NCBI GenBank assembly: GCA_947626475.1
Contig: CANQSK010000001.1
Coordinates: 22,071 to 86,070, forward strand
Source of the DNA: an uncultured Lachnospiraceae bacterium
GTDB lineage: Bacteria; Bacillota; Clostridia; Lachnospirales; Lachnospiraceae
Reading direction: 5' to 3'
DNA length: 64,000 bases
The notes below the pieces were generated by a model. It did no database searches, was not told the origin of the DNA, and was given only the letters and a program-made list of their open reading frames with translations. A program made the translations under genes and the position numbers. Each line of letters opens with the position of its first letter. Position 1 is the first letter of the stretch. Below are positions 18,509 to 27,859 of this stretch, piece after piece.

Positions 18509-19816
18509 ATGGAAAAATGGATCCAGGAACCCGCTCGCAGCGTACCCGTCGCCGCCTGTCCGGACGTACTCGTTCTTGGCGCCGGTCCCGCCGGGGTCAG
18601 CGCGGCCATATCAGCGGCCAGAGAAGGGGCCAGCGTCCTGCTGGTGGAGCAGACCGGAGACGTGGGAGGAATTGCCACCGCCGGCCTGATGAGCCACTGG
18701 ACCGGTCAGACAAAAGGAGGAATCTATGAAGAGATCCTGAACCGCTCTTCCGATCTGCCGGGAACGGAGCCCTTGTCTTCCGCCACCCGTCAGACCATCA
18801 ATACCGAAAAACTGAAGAATGTCCTGTTCGACATGCTGTCAGAAGCCAACATTCAGATTCTTCTCTATACCTTTGCCTGCGAACCGGTTATGGAAAAGAA
18901 CCGGATAACCGGCGTGATCGTTGAGAATAAGTCAGGCAGACAGGCAATCCTGTCCCGAATCACCATTGACGCCACCGGAGACGGCGACATTGCCGCCCGC
19001 GCAGGCGCGGCCTATGTCACCGGAAGACCGGCCGACGGTATGATGCAGCCGGCAACGGTTATGTTCAAGATTGGCGGGGTTGATTACAGCAGAGCCGTAT
19101 TTCCGAGAAAATTTGAAGATTATATCACGATTCCAAAAGGAGAAATTCAGGATCTCGGCAAAAAACATCTTCCGTTTCCCGCCGGTCATGTGCTTTTGTA
19201 TCCAACGACCATTTCCGGCGTCGTCACATGCAATATGACTAACTGTATCAATGTTGACGGGACCCGAACGGAAGACCTCACCCGGGCGACCCTCGTCTGC
19301 CGCGGACAAATGGATGACATTATTCGTTTTCTGCGGGAATACGTTCCCGGTTATGAAAACTGCTGGCTGTTCTCATCCGCCTCCCTGATAGGGATACGCG
19401 AGACACGCCATTTTGCGGGACTTTATACCCTTACGGAGCAGGATATCCGGGACGCCAGAGTCTTTGATGACTGGGCGGTCACCAACGCCAGCTTTAACTT
19501 TGATATCCATAACACGTCCGGTTCCGGTCTGGATTCCGCGGGGGAGCAGGCTTCCTTCAAAAGCACCTTTTACACCGTTCCCTACGGCTGTCTGGTTCCG
19601 GAACAGATTGATAACCTGCTTCTTGCGGGACGGAACATTTCCGGTACCCACAAAGCTCATTCGAATTATAGGGCCATGCCCATATGCGCCAATATAGGGC
19701 AGGCGGCAGGAATCGCCGCTGCTGTCTGCGCAAGAGAAAATGTTTTGCCCAGAGACATGGATGTGAAAAAGCTGCAGACGCGGCTCCTGGCCCAGGGCGT
19801 TCTTCCTCCTCGATAG
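18509..19816 (+). CDS. FAD-dependent oxidoreductase
   Basis: DVLVLGAGPAGVSAAISAAREGASVLLVEQTGDVGGIATAGLM. Confidence 0.93.
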   Translation: MEKWIQEPARSVPVAACPDVLVLGAGPAGVSAAISAAREGASVLLVEQTGDVGGIATAGLMSHWTGQTKGGIYEEILNRSSDLPGTEPLSSATRQTINTEKLKNVLFDMLSEANIQILLYTFACEPVMEKNRITGVIVENKSGRQAILSRITIDATGDGDIAARAGAAYVTGRPADGMMQPATVMFKIGGVDYSRAVFPRKFEDYITIPKGEIQDLGKKHLPFPAGHVLLYPTTISGVVTCNMTNCINVDGTRTEDLTRATLVCRGQMDDIIRFLREYVPGYENCWLFSSASLIGIRETRHFAGLYTLTEQDIRDARVFDDWAVTNASFNFDIHNTSGSGLDSAGEQASFKSTFYTVPYGCLVPEQIDNLLLAGRNISGTHKAHSNYRAMPICANIGQAAGIAAAVCARENVLPRDMDVKKLQTRLLAQGVLPPR

Positions 19817-19872
19817 CGCAGTTAACATTATAAAACCAATCTCTGATCAGTTTGACGGCATAGCCGCCATAC

Positions 19873-19909
19873 GAAATAACAGCCGGAAATAAATCCCGGC
19901 TGCTATTTC
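19873..19909. terminator. Hairpin between convergent genes, possible terminator
   Basis: GAAATA-AC-AGCCGG-8nt-CCGGCT-GC-TATTTC. Confidence 0.5.
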
Positions 19910-20000
19910 TACTATCTCATCCTTATAACCCGCCTTTCTGCGAAAGGCACCGATGGGGTTATGAAACCCGTTTCCGTCTTTTGCTTTCTTTAATTTCCCA

Positions 20001-21218
20001 TCAGAGGCCGAAAACATCACTGAACCCGGTGCTGTCCAGGACATCGCGGACCGTATCGTTCACGTGCAGGATTCGGAACTGCCCCTGCTCTTTGCCCGTA
20101 TGCTTAAACATAATGAGCATGACGCGCAGCCCGGCCGAGGACGTGTACTCCAGGCCCTCAAGGTCAAGGGTGATATCCTGAACGCTATTCTCCGCGGCGA
20201 CAGCCTGAAACATACCCAGAAGCTCCGGCGCGCTGATGGAATCCAGCCGTCCTTTCAGCCGCAGCGTGAGAGCGCTGCCTGTCAGAGACTGTTCCGCGGT
20301 CAGTCCGGCTGTTTCCATATGGTCTGTCTTTTCTGTCCTCTCCCCGTCCGGAGTCATGATCCAGACATTGATCTTTTCCAGGGCTGCCGCTATGGCATCG
20401 CGTTGGGCCGGCGTGCAGGCATAGAGAGTCCGAAGGCCCAGACGATCCAGCCCGGTGATGGGACGGCGCTCCGTCTTCAGGCCAAAGCTCTTCAAAAATT
20501 CCAGCTTCTCGTCAGCACTGGCAAACACAGGCGCGTGATTCGCGTCGGCCGTCTTTTTGATAACCTGAGAATTTACAATCTGGCTGAAATGTCCGCCCTC
20601 GCCTCCGGAAATCGCCTGAGCGATGGCAAAGAAATAATCGTCGCTCTCAAAATCCGTGGTGATCCAGCAGCCGCCGTGCTCCGCCAGCACCTCCGCAAAA
20701 TTGCTGACCATAGCGGACATCTCACTTTTGTTCAGGTAGCTGACAAGTCCTTCGGAACTGATGGTAACAGGTCCGGGAAGCTGGTCCGCGGCCTGACGGA
20801 CGCTGGCGCCGTTGGTCACGTCCACCACCAGGAACCGGGCCTTTCCGTCCAGAAGCTCTTTCGATACCCGCGTCATATCCTCTGCCACCGCAGGCAGATC
20901 GCCGCCGATATACTGATACCCTCTGTCCATCAGATACTTGGCTCTGGGCGTATAGCCGCAGGCCAGATCCAGCACGTTCTGATTCCCGGCCGCCTCGATC
21001 ATGCTGTTTGCCAGGGCGTAACGCAGTTCTATGGTGATGGCTCCGATCCTGCTCAAAAGTTCGATCTCAGCCGTCTGTCCGCTCACGTGAGGCGATTTTT
21101 CAAACCCCAGCGTCCGCAAAAAGGCGGCGGCATCCTCATTGCCCACGGCGCTCAGAAGGTTAAGCGTCATCTTCGCCGTGTTGAAGACAGGATTCGTGAT
21201 CTCATACAATTCATTCAT
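20001..21218 (-). CDS. Class I SAM methyltransferase-like domain fused to C-terminal STAS domain
   Basis: VLDLACGYTPRAKYLMDRGYQYIGGDLP; C-term ALTLRLKGRLDSISAPELLGMFQ...DITLDLEGLEYTSSAGLRVMLIM. Confidence 0.85.
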   Translation of the reverse strand: MNELYEITNPVFNTAKMTLNLLSAVGNEDAAAFLRTLGFEKSPHVSGQTAEIELLSRIGAITIELRYALANSMIEAAGNQNVLDLACGYTPRAKYLMDRGYQYIGGDLPAVAEDMTRVSKELLDGKARFLVVDVTNGASVRQAADQLPGPVTISSEGLVSYLNKSEMSAMVSNFAEVLAEHGGCWITTDFESDDYFFAIAQAISGGEGGHFSQIVNSQVIKKTADANHAPVFASADEKLEFLKSFGLKTERRPITGLDRLGLRTLYACTPAQRDAIAAALEKINVWIMTPDGERTEKTDHMETAGLTAEQSLTGSALTLRLKGRLDSISAPELLGMFQAVAAENSVQDITLDLEGLEYTSSAGLRVMLIMFKHTGKEQGQFRILHVNDTVRDVLDSTGFSDVFGL

Positions 21219-21240
21219 TTTGACTCCTCCTTTTTCGGAA

Positions 21241-22059
21241 TTATTCTTTAAAAATGCCGTACTCCGGCAGTTCCTGCCTGTTAATGATCCTGACGGAGGT
21301 TATGAGTACCGGAATATACAGCAGGAAATAGAACAGATATACTCCGGCCAGGATGATTCCTCCCTCACCGGATCCCACATAGTTGCCAAGGGAAGCATTT
21401 CCCATTATAGCAGCCTGCATAGGGAAGAAATCATTAATCCCGTGAACGAGAGCGATCATCCACATATTCTTATTCTTCATATACAGTGCCGCCAGGAGAA
21501 ATCCCAGCGCCCCGGACTGGAGGATCTTTAATAGGGACTGCACACAGCCGATCAGATCGTAGCTGCCGCCGAATATATAATCTTCCACATGTACAAATCC
21601 AAAGATCAGGGAGGAAAGAAGTACTGCCCACAAGATTCCCTTCCGGGTGCCGCCCATCTTTCTCAGAAGTCCGCTGAACAGGACTCCGCGGAACAGGGAC
21701 TCCTCAAACAATCCGATTGAGGCGCAGAGAATGAGAAACTCTATCTCCTTCACCGCCAATCCCTCTGTATTCATCGAATTACCGGAAATCGCTGCTGCTA
21801 CCATCAGGGCTCCCATAAGGACGGCCAGAATCAGAGGATAGACGGACTTACGCAGCGTATCTGCCGCCCCCTCTCTGACGCGGCGCAGGCTGCCGCCTCC
21901 GCCCATTGCGGTTATCACCCCGAACAAAATGGCAGTCATGACAAAACGCACCACTGACAGCCCCGGAATATCATGTACCGGCAGCTTGATTGCCGCAATA
22001 CCCATTGCCAGACATACCACAGCAACCGGAATCGGATGTTTTCTCATAAATTCTTTCAT
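21241..22059 (-). CDS. CPBP-family intramembrane metalloprotease
   Basis: SIGLFEESLFRGVLFSGLLRKMG, LSSLIFGFVHVED, MIALVHGINDF. Confidence 0.9.
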   Translation of the reverse strand: MKEFMRKHPIPVAVVCLAMGIAAIKLPVHDIPGLSVVRFVMTAILFGVITAMGGGGSLRRVREGAADTLRKSVYPLILAVLMGALMVAAAISGNSMNTEGLAVKEIEFLILCASIGLFEESLFRGVLFSGLLRKMGGTRKGILWAVLLSSLIFGFVHVEDYIFGGSYDLIGCVQSLLKILQSGALGFLLAALYMKNKNMWMIALVHGINDFFPMQAAIMGNASLGNYVGSGEGGIILAGVYLFYFLLYIPVLITSVRIINRQELPEYGIFKE

Positions 22060-22354
22060 TTCCCCAAGCTCCTTATCTGTAATTATTAATTATTACGCGC
22101 TGCCGCTATAAACAACTATTATTGTAGCATAACTCCGCTGTTTTTCCGATATGGCCGCGTTGATTTTTTTGTAGTCAAATCTGATTTTTACGCAGTCGCG
22201 CGGCAAAGATTCCGGCGCAGGCGGCCTCTTATTTTTCTCCTGCATGGTTCTGCCGTTTTTTATATGTCTGAGACAAAATAGATGTGGATTTTTTTGTGAT
22301 TTACTGTTAAAATGATACCGTCTCCCGGTATAGAATTAAAATGAGGATTGAGTT

Positions 22355-23260
22355 ATGGATTTAAAACAAGTGGAATACATCTTGAAGATCGCGTAGGAAA
22401 ACAATATCACCCACGCAGCCGAAAAGCTGTTCATTACCCAGTCGGCGCTGAATCAGCAGCTTCTGAAGCTGGAAAAAGAACTGGGAACGCCTCTCTTCTA
22501 TCGGTCCCGAACTAACTGGCGTCCTACGCCCGCCGGGGAGATTTATATCCGCGCGGCCAAACAGATGCTGCATATGAAGAAGATTACTTATGACAGGATT
22601 CATGATATTGCTGAGACCAAGAAGGGTTCTCTGACTATCGGACTTACGCCGGGCAGAGGCATCGAAATGTTCACAGCCGTATATCCGCAGTTCCATCAGG
22701 AATACTCGGAGATGACCGTAACTCCGGTGGAACGGGTCGTCATAGAGCTTCAGGATATGCTGGCGGACGACCAGCTGGATATCGCCTTTCTGACTCTCAG
22801 TGAAAAAGAGCGGACCGCCGATAATTATATTACTTTGCAGGAGGAGGAAATCCTCCTGGTCATTCCCTCAGGCCATCCCCTGAGCCAGTACGCCGCCCCT
22901 ATCGGCGAACCCTACGCGGTTATAGATCTGAAGGAGCTCCGATACGAGCCTTTTGTCATCATGCAGAAGTTTTCCACTTTGCGTCATCTAATAGACGATA
23001 TCTTCAAAGAAAGCGGTTTTAAGCCCCACGTCATGTTCGAGACCCAGAGCAACGCCACCATTATTTCCCTGATCCGAAGCTGCCTTTGCTGCGGACTGCT
23101 TCCGCGCCATTACGTGAAGGACAACCCGCCGGGAATCGCCTGCTTCGCGCTCCCCAGCCATCCCCACTGGCAGGTGACAGCCTGCTACAAGAAGGACAGC
23201 TATCTGACAAAAGCGAGCCAGTACTTTATCGAACTGGCCCGCAGATACTGGAATTCTTAA
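22355..23260 (+). pseudogene. LysR-family regulator interrupted by in-frame TAG at codon 14
   Basis: ATG at 22355: MDLKQVEYILKIA*ENNITHAAEKLFITQSALNQQLLKLEKELGTPLFYRSRTNWRPTPAGEIY...; TAG at 22394-22396; remainder intact to 23260. Confidence 0.9.
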
Positions 23261-23263
23261 GCT

Positions 23264-23686
23264 TTAGAATTTGTACAGGTTAAGACCGATCTCGTCGTTC
23301 ATCTCCCGCTCAACAGTGCAGCCGTCAAAAGCGGTGACGGTCAGCTCCGCCGTGGCGGATACGCGGCAGGCAGCCATATGGCCGCCTATGGCCTGCAGAT
23401 TCTCGTCGCACAGGGTTACGTGAATGTGCAGGTAGGTCTCGCCGTCCTTGGTGGAAATATTTCCGATGATGGAAGTGATCTCCATGGGACAGGCGATCTC
23501 CTTTTTCTTGAACACCTTGGTCGAGGTATCAAACAGGCCTACCACAGCCTGATCCGCGGCGCCCAGTCCCACGATGGAGCCGGCCCTGATCTGCTCTTTC
23601 CGGCAGAGTTCCGTAAGCTTCTGCATGATTTCTTCGCCCTTGTCAAGGCGCACAATATAATGATTTCCCGTTTTCAGATATTCCAT
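23264..23686 (-). CDS. PPC/DUF296 domain DNA-binding-type protein
   Basis: YIVRLDKGEEIMQKLTELCRKEQIRAGSIVGLGAADQAVVGLFD, HIHVTLCD. Confidence 0.88.
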   Translation of the reverse strand: MEYLKTGNHYIVRLDKGEEIMQKLTELCRKEQIRAGSIVGLGAADQAVVGLFDTSTKVFKKKEIACPMEITSIIGNISTKDGETYLHIHVTLCDENLQAIGGHMAACRVSATAELTVTAFDGCTVEREMNDEIGLNLYKF

Positions 23687-23708
23687 AAACGTCTCCTTTT
23701 GTTCAGTT

Positions 23709-24617
23709 TTACAGCACCATGCACCACAGCGGAACGGTGATCAGCGTCATCAATGTGGAGAAGACCACGCATTTCGTGGCAAATTCCACGTCGCCGCCGT
23801 ATTTGTTGGCCAGAATGGCCGTAGTGCTCGCGGCCGGCATTGCCGCCAGAAGAACAGAAACCGCCGTGACCAGCGTATCCACTCTGAATATCCGGCAGCC
23901 GATCAGGGACAGCAGGGGAATCAACCCAAGGCGGATCAGCGTAAACCGGACGACCGGAACCGTAACGATTCCTTTCAGGGGAATATCGGCAAAGATCGTT
24001 CCGATTAGGATCATGGACAGCGGCATGGTGCAGGAGCCTACCTCCTGAATCGTCTTTCCCAGCACCTCAGGAAGGGGCAGCTGGCTGATCATCAGCGCCA
24101 TGCCGATATACACGGCTATAATGCAGGGGTGCGTCGTCGCTTTTTTGAACGCTTCTTTTTTGCTGCCTGTGTCTGTGAAGCAGGCAAGGCCTGCCGACCA
24201 CATGACCACCCTCTGAGGTATCAGATAGACGGACGCCAGAGCCAGGCCTTCCGCGCCGAATACGCCCTCCGCGATGGGATTCCCCAAAAATCCCGCGTTT
24301 GACGCCATGGTGCAGTACTGGAACACCTTCCTCCTGGCAGGCTCTTCTTTATTGTAGAGAATCCGGCTCAGGATGTAGCACATCACCTGGATCGCCAGAG
24401 CGACGATGATAATGACAAGAAAGCTGGTCAGTGTCTCCAGGGAAAATTCCCTGCGAAAGGAATTGACAATATTGCAGGGCAGGATTAAATCCAAAACCAG
24501 GTCAGTCAGAATATCTTTTGACTGACCTGGAAGGATATTTGTCTTGCGAAGAACTGCTCCCACTATTAAAAGCAGAAACATTTCCGCCTGCAGGTTAATA
24601 AGGGATGAAAAATTCAT
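23709..24617 (-). CDS. AEC-family transporter
   Basis: 10-TM protein, NIVNSFRREFS, MASNAGFLGNPIAEGVFG. Confidence 0.9.
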   Translation of the reverse strand: MNFSSLINLQAEMFLLLIVGAVLRKTNILPGQSKDILTDLVLDLILPCNIVNSFRREFSLETLTSFLVIIIVALAIQVMCYILSRILYNKEEPARRKVFQYCTMASNAGFLGNPIAEGVFGAEGLALASVYLIPQRVVMWSAGLACFTDTGSKKEAFKKATTHPCIIAVYIGMALMISQLPLPEVLGKTIQEVGSCTMPLSMILIGTIFADIPLKGIVTVPVVRFTLIRLGLIPLLSLIGCRIFRVDTLVTAVSVLLAAMPAASTTAILANKYGGDVEFATKCVVFSTLMTLITVPLWCMVL

Positions 24618-24653
24618 GTAAAGTCTCCTTAACTGCAGGAGTAATCGCAGTAA

Positions 24654-25793
24654 TTATTTCATGGACATTCCCACACGGATCATGCGGAACAGACGGTCCG
24701 CGGCGCCTGCGTACAGCTCCTCAGCTCTCTCCAGAGCCTCCTCAATATCCATGGCCGCGTTGATGGTGGGAATAATGCTCTCTACGCCGAACTCATAGAT
24801 CTTTTCGGCGCCGTCCCCCATGCCGCCCACAATGGCCACAGCAGGCACGCCCTTTTTCTTACAGCGCATGCCGATCCCGCTGGGCACCTTGCCGAAGGCG
24901 GACTGCCAGTCAATGCGGCCCTCGCCGGTGACGACCAGATCCGTTCCCTCAAGGAGCGTGTCAAAATCGATCAGATCAAGAACCGTCTCGATTCCGGACT
25001 TCAGATTGGCTTTCAGGAATACGCACAGGGCGGCTCCCAGCCCGCCTGCGGCGCCTGCGCCGGCGATCTTGTCCACGTCAACTCCTGTTTTTTCCAGAAG
25101 CAGAGCCGCGTAATTCTTCATGCCGGCTTCCAGCTCATCCAGAATCTCAGGAGTGCCGCCCTTCTGCTTTCCGAAGGTATAGGTAGCTCCGTCAGGACCG
25201 GTGAGGGGATTGTTCACGTCGCACATGACCGTGATCTCAGCCTCGGCCACTGCCGGGTCAAGACCGGACAGATCGATGTCCGCAACCTTCGCCAGGTCGG
25301 ATCCGACGCCCTTTAACGGCTTGCCCTCTTTGTCCAGGAAACGGACGCCCAGGGCAGTCATGGCGCCCATGCCGCCGTCGTTGGTGGCGCTTCCGCCGAT
25401 AGCGACGGAGATCTTCCGGTAACCGGAATCCAGGGCGTGCCGGATCAGCTCGCCGGTTCCGTATGTAGTGGTATTCAGAGGATTCCTCCTGTCCGCGGGA
25501 ACCATGGGAAGGCCGGAGGCGGCCGCCATCTCAATGACAGCGGAATCGCCGCCGAACACGCCGTAAGAGGCGGTGGTCTCTTCCATCAGGGGGCCATGTA
25601 CCGGAACGGATACCATCTGTCCCTTCGTCACGGCGATAACCGCGTCCACCGTGCCCTCCCCGCCGTCGGCGATGGGCACGCCCATGACCTCACAGCCGGG
25701 GAAAATACGGTTCGCCGAGTCCGTCAGAAGACGGATAATCTGCTGGGAGGACAGGGTTCCCTTAAAAGAATCAGAAGCAAATAACAGTTTCAT
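24654..25793 (-). CDS. Glycerate kinase
   Basis: MKLLFASDSFKGTLSSQQI...GVPIADGGEGTVDA...AIGGSATNDGGMGAMTALG. Confidence 0.95.
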   Translation of the reverse strand: MKLLFASDSFKGTLSSQQIIRLLTDSANRIFPGCEVMGVPIADGGEGTVDAVIAVTKGQMVSVPVHGPLMEETTASYGVFGGDSAVIEMAAASGLPMVPADRRNPLNTTTYGTGELIRHALDSGYRKISVAIGGSATNDGGMGAMTALGVRFLDKEGKPLKGVGSDLAKVADIDLSGLDPAVAEAEITVMCDVNNPLTGPDGATYTFGKQKGGTPEILDELEAGMKNYAALLLEKTGVDVDKIAGAGAAGGLGAALCVFLKANLKSGIETVLDLIDFDTLLEGTDLVVTGEGRIDWQSAFGKVPSGIGMRCKKKGVPAVAIVGGMGDGAEKIYEFGVESIIPTINAAMDIEEALERAEELYAGAADRLFRMIRVGMSMK

Positions 25794-25803
25794 AATTCCC
25801 TCC

Positions 25804-26703
25804 TCAGATCAGACCGGCTTTCTTCATCTCAGTTTTGATCTTGTCAAGAACGGGGCCTTCCGGCGTAGCCAGGTTGGGCGTATAAGGAAGACCGATCTCG
25901 CGTCCACGCAGATTGGCCATATCCTTGGCCGCTACCGGGAAGCTGGCACCGTCCATGGACAGGCGGACGGGATTCAGTTTAAACTGAGCCTCAAGAGCGC
26001 CTTGGAAATCTCCCGCCACATATTTGTTGTAGATATCGGTGATCAGTTCCGGCATAAAGTTGGCTGCCGTGCATACGCCGCCCACTGCGCCGTGGCACAT
26101 GGAAGCGAACAGCAGGGTGTCCTTGCCGCCGAATACCTTGAAGTTTACGTCTCTGTTTCTGCGGATGAACTCGGAGGTCTGAGTGATGTCGCCGCTGGTA
26201 TCCTTCATGCCGACAATATTGTCCACCTCATGGGCCAGCTTCTCCACCAGATTGGCGGACAGCGTATATCCTACGCGGCCGGGGTTGTTGTACAGAAGAA
26301 CCGGAGTCTCGGGAACTGCGTCCGCGATGGTCTTAAAGTGCCGGAACAGTTCGGTTTCCGTGGGCTTTAAGAACATGGGCTGAAGGATTGAAATACCCGC
26401 GGCCCCGTTGGCGACGGCCATCTTGGCCAGACGCACGCACTTCTTGGTGCTGATGGCGCCGATGCCGAAGTACACGGGAACTCTGCCGGCGGCCTGGTCA
26501 ACCATAATTTTCAGGCCTCTCTCCATCTCATCCTCTTCTACCATATAAAACTCGCCGTTGCTGCCGAAGGCCAGAACACCCAGCACTCCGCCGTCAATCA
26601 CATAATCAACCTGCTCCCGCAGCTTTTTCTCATCGATCAGTTCATTCTCATCGATAGGGGTAATGATCGGAACGATAACGCCTTTAATGAAATCGGTATT
26701 CAT
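25804..26703 (-). CDS. Dihydrodipicolinate synthase (DapA) family lyase/aldolase
   Basis: GVIVPIITPIDENELIDEKKLREQVDYVIDGGVLGVLAFGSNGEF; VLLYNNPGRVGYTLS. Confidence 0.9.
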   Translation of the reverse strand: MNTDFIKGVIVPIITPIDENELIDEKKLREQVDYVIDGGVLGVLAFGSNGEFYMVEEDEMERGLKIMVDQAAGRVPVYFGIGAISTKKCVRLAKMAVANGAAGISILQPMFLKPTETELFRHFKTIADAVPETPVLLYNNPGRVGYTLSANLVEKLAHEVDNIVGMKDTSGDITQTSEFIRRNRDVNFKVFGGKDTLLFASMCHGAVGGVCTAANFMPELITDIYNKYVAGDFQGALEAQFKLNPVRLSMDGASFPVAAKDMANLRGREIGLPYTPNLATPEGPVLDKIKTEMKKAGLI

Positions 26704-26730
26704 AGCTTCATCTCCTTCGATATCAGAAAC

Positions 26731-27612
26731 TTATTCAACAGTGGTATTAGCGATCTTCTCGTAATACTTCACAATGCTGGAATGATCTTCCTTCTCGTGG
26801 CCGTCAGCCTTCAGTCCCTGCATGATCTCCATCAGCTGGCCAGTCAGCGGAACGGGTGAGCTCACTGCATGGGCGGCATTCAGGGCATTGTTCAGATCCT
26901 TAATGTGCAAGTCAATGCGGAAGCCGGGCTTGAAGTTCCTGGCCAGGATCATGGGCACCTTGGCGTCCATAACCGTGGAGCCTGCCAGTCCGCCGCGGAT
27001 CGCCTGATAGACCAGCTGCGGGTCTGTGCCGGCCTTCTTCGCGAAGGTAAATGCCTCGGACACTGCCGCGATGTTGGCCGCGACGATGATCTGGTTCGCC
27101 AGCTTGGCAACGTTGCCGGAACCGATCTCGCCTACATACACTACGGAACCTGCCATCACCATAAGCATGTCATAATATTTGTCAAACAGCTCTTTCTTTC
27201 CGCCTACCATAACGGACAGGGTTCCGTCGATCGCCTTGGGCTCGCCGCCGGATACGGGAGCGTCCAGCATCTGGATTCCGTACTTCTCACACTCCGCGGA
27301 GATCGCCTTGCTCTCGGTTGGGTCGATGGAGCTCATATCGATCAATACAAGACCCTCTTTCGCGCCCTCAGCCACACCGTCCTTACCGAGAACCGCGCTC
27401 CTTACATGAGGAGAATTGGGTACCATGGTGATGACGACCTCTACCTGTCCGGCCAGCTCCTTGCCGCTCTCAGCAGCCTTGGCGCCGCAGGATACCAGAT
27501 CCGCAACCGCTTCCTTATTGAAGTCAAATACCACCAGCTCGTGACCTGCCTTCACCAGGTTCTTTGCCATGGGGCGTCCCATGATTCCAAGTCCGATAAA
27601 TCCAATTTTCAT
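26731..27612 (-). CDS. garR: 2-hydroxy-3-oxopropionate (tartronate semialdehyde) reductase family
   Basis: MKIGFIGLGIMGRPMAKNLVKAGHELVVFD...DAPVSGGEPKAIDGTLSVMVGG. Confidence 0.85.
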   Translation of the reverse strand: MKIGFIGLGIMGRPMAKNLVKAGHELVVFDFNKEAVADLVSCGAKAAESGKELAGQVEVVITMVPNSPHVRSAVLGKDGVAEGAKEGLVLIDMSSIDPTESKAISAECEKYGIQMLDAPVSGGEPKAIDGTLSVMVGGKKELFDKYYDMLMVMAGSVVYVGEIGSGNVAKLANQIIVAANIAAVSEAFTFAKKAGTDPQLVYQAIRGGLAGSTVMDAKVPMILARNFKPGFRIDLHIKDLNNALNAAHAVSSPVPLTGQLMEIMQGLKADGHEKEDHSSIVKYYEKIANTTVE

Positions 27613-27762
27613 GTCTCGTTACCTTGCCTTTCTTTTGATTTCTTTTATTTTTGTTTCCTGCCGATGAACCTGTCATCAGCTTATGTCTGAATTATAGGCA
27701 AATCGGGAAAAAAGAACAATACGCGAAATTCATGAAACTTTCTCGTTTTTTTATGCAAAACG

Positions 27763-27825
27763 GACAGGATTTCACGAAAACGAAATTTCAGTTCAAAATA
27801 ATTTCGCTTTCGTTTCAATCCTGTC
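27763..27825. promoter_or_regulatory. Long near-perfect inverted repeat upstream of garR operon, candidate operator or hairpin
   Basis: GACAGGATT-TC-ACGAAAACGAAAT...ATTTCGCTTTCGTTTCAATCCTGTC; ~24-bp arms, about 14-15 nt spacer. Confidence 0.6.
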
Positions 27826-27859
27826 TTGCCATTTCAAAAGCTGTGGCCGTACAATCTTT

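Noticed and set aside
27763-27825. Sigma54 (-24/-12) promoter upstream of garR
   Set aside because: No convincing GG-N10-GC pair found on the minus strand in this gap, and the regulator lacks GAFTGA.
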